Positions 61,887 to 64,000 of a stretch of 64,000 bases of DNA are shown here, piece by piece. Origin of the DNA: Cryptobacterium curtum DSM 15641 (lineage in GTDB: Bacteria; Actinomycetota; Coriobacteriia; Coriobacteriales; Eggerthellaceae); assembly GCF_000023845.1 (NCBI RefSeq), contig NC_013170.1, positions 434,001 through 498,000 on the forward strand, read 5' to 3'. The translations under genes were made by a program, and so were the position numbers. The number at the start of each line of letters is the position of its first letter. Position 1 is the first letter of the stretch. The notes beneath the pieces are model-generated. The model was not told the origin of the DNA, did not search any database, and saw only the letters and a list, made by a program, of their open reading frames with translations.

Positions 61887-63410
61887 GTGTCTTACCGCAC
61901 CGCGTTCGGAAGGGAAGCCATGGGCGACAGTGTGATGCCATCAGAAAGGCCCGACCGCCTTGAGGAAGCATGCGCCGTTTTTGGCGTGTATGCTCCGGGC
62001 GAAGATGTGGCTCGTCTGACCTGCTTTGGCCTGCAAGCACTGCAGCATCGCGGGCAGGAAAGTGCTGGTATTGCTGTTGGTGGTAATGGCACGGTTGTTG
62101 CCTATAAAGATTTAGGTCTGGTCACACAGGTCTTTAACGAAAGTACTCTGTCTGCCCTGCAGGGTGATGTAGCGGTGGGGCATTGCCGCTATTCCACAGC
62201 TGGCGGCGGGGGATGGGAATCCGCTCAGCCGCACCTGTCGGCTATCGATGATGTACTTATTGCGCTCGCGCACAACGGTACTCTGGTGAATACTACGCGA
62301 ATTCGCGCGCAGCTGGTTGGTCAAGGAGTACAGCTTTACAGCAATACCGATAGTGAAGTGGCAGCCAAGGTTATTGGTGCCGAAACCAGTCGTACTCATC
62401 ACCTTCGCGAAGGTATTCGTGCGATGATGTGCTTGCTTGAGGGCGCCTATGCGATGGTACTCGCAAGTCCTGATGCGCTCTATGCATTTCGCGACCCGAA
62501 TGGCATTCGTCCTCTTTGCATTGGGCGTCTTGACAATGGTGGCTGGGTTGTTTCAAGCGAATCCTGTGGGCTTGATATTGTGGGCGCCACGTACTTGCGC
62601 GATGTTGAACCGGGCGAAATCGTGCGGTTTTCAGCGGAAGGCATGGCAAGTGAACAGGGTGTGCCCGCCGGTCCACGCGCATCGTGCATTTTTGAATATG
62701 TGTATTTTGCTCGTCCCGATTCGGTGTTGGATGGCCAAAATGTCTATACGGCTCGCCGCGAGATGGGGCGTATTCTTGCTGCTGAGGCACCTATCGATGC
62801 CGATTTAGTGTTGGGCGTTCCCGATTCGGGCTTGCCGCCCGCTTTAGGTTTCGCTGAAGCATCGGGCATTCCGTATGCTGACGGTATTGTGAAAAACCGC
62901 TATGTGGGACGCTCGTTCATTCAACCAACTCAAGCTATGAGACAGAATGCCATTCGTATTAAGCTTAACCCATTACCGCAGGTAATTGCCGGAAAACGCT
63001 TAGTGGTTATCGACGACAGTATTGTGCGTGGCAACACGAGCCGCAAGTTAGTTGAAATGCTGAAAGCTGCGGGTGCTGTCGAAGTGCATTTGCGTATCGT
63101 GTCGCCTGAAGTGGAATGGCCATGCTTCTTCGGCATCGATACTGACACACAAGATCAGCTGATTGCTGCCAATATGAATAACCAACAGATGTGTGAATCC
63201 ATCGGTTGTGATTCACTTGCTTTTATTTCGCTTGAGGGTCTTCATCGGGCGGTAACCGCTGATCATCCGGGCTTTTGCGATGCTTGTTTTTCGGGCAATT
63301 ACGTTATCGATATTCCTGATTCTCTGCAGGAAACAGGCTTTTTCGAGCGCAATCGCGTAACGTCTTACGCAGGTGGTGCACCCAGAAGCAACACGACTAC
63401 AGAAGGCTAA
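61887..63410 (+). CDS. purF: Amidophosphoribosyltransferase
   Basis: The 507-residue enzyme makes phosphoribosylamine from PRPP and glutamine, the committed step of purine synthesis. The mature N-terminal Cys is in EEACAVFGVY, so a propeptide of about 28 residues (12 to 28 depending on start) must be removed, as in Bacillus. Glutaminase and PRPP sites are seen (CRYSTAGGGGWESAQPHL; VVIDDSIVRGNTSRKLVEM). Cys in ASCIFEYVYFA, EWPCFFGID, and the CxxC of GFCDACFSG suggest a 4Fe-4S cluster. GTG 61887 has AGGAG upstream; ATG 61920 is an alternative. purM follows 75 bases later. Confidence 0.96.
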   Translation: MSYRTAFGREAMGDSVMPSERPDRLEEACAVFGVYAPGEDVARLTCFGLQALQHRGQESAGIAVGGNGTVVAYKDLGLVTQVFNESTLSALQGDVAVGHCRYSTAGGGGWESAQPHLSAIDDVLIALAHNGTLVNTTRIRAQLVGQGVQLYSNTDSEVAAKVIGAETSRTHHLREGIRAMMCLLEGAYAMVLASPDALYAFRDPNGIRPLCIGRLDNGGWVVSSESCGLDIVGATYLRDVEPGEIVRFSAEGMASEQGVPAGPRASCIFEYVYFARPDSVLDGQNVYTARREMGRILAAEAPIDADLVLGVPDSGLPPALGFAEASGIPYADGIVKNRYVGRSFIQPTQAMRQNAIRIKLNPLPQVIAGKRLVVIDDSIVRGNTSRKLVEMLKAAGAVEVHLRIVSPEVEWPCFFGIDTDTQDQLIAANMNNQQMCESIGCDSLAFISLEGLHRAVTADHPGFCDACFSGNYVIDIPDSLQETGFFERNRVTSYAGGAPRSNTTTEG

Positions 63411-63485
63411 CCACAGAAGACCGCATGAGCCAAGCACACCTACGAGTGCCTGCGAGCTGGCGGAGACCGCAAAGGAGCAATAACG

Positions 63486-64000
63486 ATGACAGACAGGATC
63501 ACCGTGAGTGCTGCATCAGCCGACGATGCACCAGCGATGCCCAGCTGGGTTGGACAGGATTCAGTGACGTATGCACAGGCCGGTGTTGATACCGCCGAGG
63601 GCGCACGCGCCGTGGATGCCATCAAACAGTCGGTACAAAGTACTCGTCGCCCTGAAGTTATCGGAGATATCGGCGGCTTCGGGGGGCTATTTTCAATAGC
63701 AGCAGCAAAAGATATGGATGACCCCATTCTTGTATCGGGCACCGACGGTGTCGGTACGAAGCTACAGGTCGCCAAGATGGCTGGCAAACATGACACCGTG
63801 GGTATCGATCTGGTGGCAATGTGTGTCAACGATATTCTCGCTACCGGCGCCGAACCACTGTTTTTCTTAGACTACATTGCGGTGGGTAAGCTCAAAAGCG
63901 AAGCCGTTGCTGAAATTGTGGGCGGTATTGCCGAAGGCTGTCGTCAGGCTGGCTGTGCTCTTATTGGAGGGGAAATGGCCGAACATCCTGGCGTGATGGA
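63486..64000 (+). CDS. purM: Phosphoribosylformylglycinamidine cyclo-ligase, N-terminal part
   Basis: The gene runs off the right edge after 171 codons. It begins at ATG 63486 with AAAGGAG upstream. The visible part carries PurM features: SYAQAGVD-type opening ([13 protein letters not shown]), [53 protein letters not shown] and [16 protein letters not shown]. PurM makes aminoimidazole ribotide in purine synthesis. It pairs with purF in one operon. Confidence 0.97.
   Translation, partial: MTDRITVSAASADDAPAMPSWVGQDSVTYAQAGVDTAEGARAVDAIKQSVQSTRRPEVIGDIGGFGGLFSIAAAKDMDDPILVSGTDGVGTKLQVAKMAGKHDTVGIDLVAMCVNDILATGAEPLFFLDYIAVGKLKSEAVAEIVGGIAEGCRQAGCALIGGEMAEHPGVM

Overview
The window looks like a housekeeping stretch of a chromosome from the class Coriobacteriia (Actinomycetota), most likely a moderate-GC member of the Eggerthellales such as a Cryptobacterium-like organism. 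The class call rests on the style of the proteins: actinobacterial-type RpoB/RpoC, an alpha/beta-type aspartokinase, lipoproteins and surface proteins with Ser/Thr/Ala-rich spacers, and a class B sortase. The genus is a guess. There are no rRNA genes, phage, insertion sequences or CRISPR arrays. All 46 or so protein genes look intact except the two cut by the window edges (a MATE transporter on the left, purM on the right).

Layout. 1-5.5 kb: MATE end, ccdA plus a TlpA-like thioredoxin, a solitary Phd-type antitoxin, tRNA-Val(TAC), uspA, a small membrane protein, and a YfcE-like phosphodiesterase divergent from rlmB-yacP. 5.7-15.2 kb: rpoB-rpoC-glmM. 15.3-17.3 kb: a sortase-anchored adhesin with an 11-G tract upstream. 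17.4-23 kb: a molybdenum cluster, modA-modB-modC-moaA-moaC. 23-33.6 kb: yebC, a DivIC/FtsB-like division protein, Ppx/GppA, tRNA-Leu(TAA), a polyprenyl diphosphate synthase, a peptidoglycan-binding-domain protein, glmU-prs-pth, and a large secreted repeat protein. 33.9-40.5 kb: a RecJ-helicase fusion, rel and a metallo-beta-lactamase-fold hydrolase. 40.7-43.3 kb: PiT phosphate permease with its DUF47 partner, and a UPF0126 membrane protein. 43.5-49.9 kb: lysC and asd, separated by a ferric-iron-type ABC operon. 49.9-54.6 kb (minus strand): a LanFEG-type antimicrobial-peptide immunity ABC transporter with its own response regulator and histidine kinase. 54.7-61.9 kb: a spermidine-synthase-like protein, ppk1, and divergently a double-domain PPK2 (PAP) coupled to a class B sortase. 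61.9 kb to the end: purF-purM.

Themes. Four genes touch phosphate or polyphosphate: PiT/DUF47 import phosphate, PPK1 makes polyphosphate, the double PPK2 uses it to phosphorylate nucleotides, and Ppx/GppA may hydrolyse it or pppGpp, which links to Rel. Cell-wall supply (glmM, glmU, polyprenyl diphosphate synthase, DivIC-like, asd/lysC for diaminopimelate) and surface display (adhesin, sortase, secreted repeat protein) recur. Many proteins carry low-complexity extensions or inserts absent from typical homologues: RlmB, DivIC-like, Ppx, ModB, Rel, PPK1 and PAP.

The most unusual observation is at the C-terminus of RpoC (the beta-prime subunit). Residues about 1322-1373 read like the DNA-binding C-terminal domain of the RNA polymerase alpha subunit, and the main DNA-contacting positions are kept. 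Next in interest are a ModB permease with about 300 extra N-terminal residues predicted to lie outside the cell, the G tract at the adhesin promoter, the RecJ-helicase fusion and the repeat-bearing Rel N-terminus.
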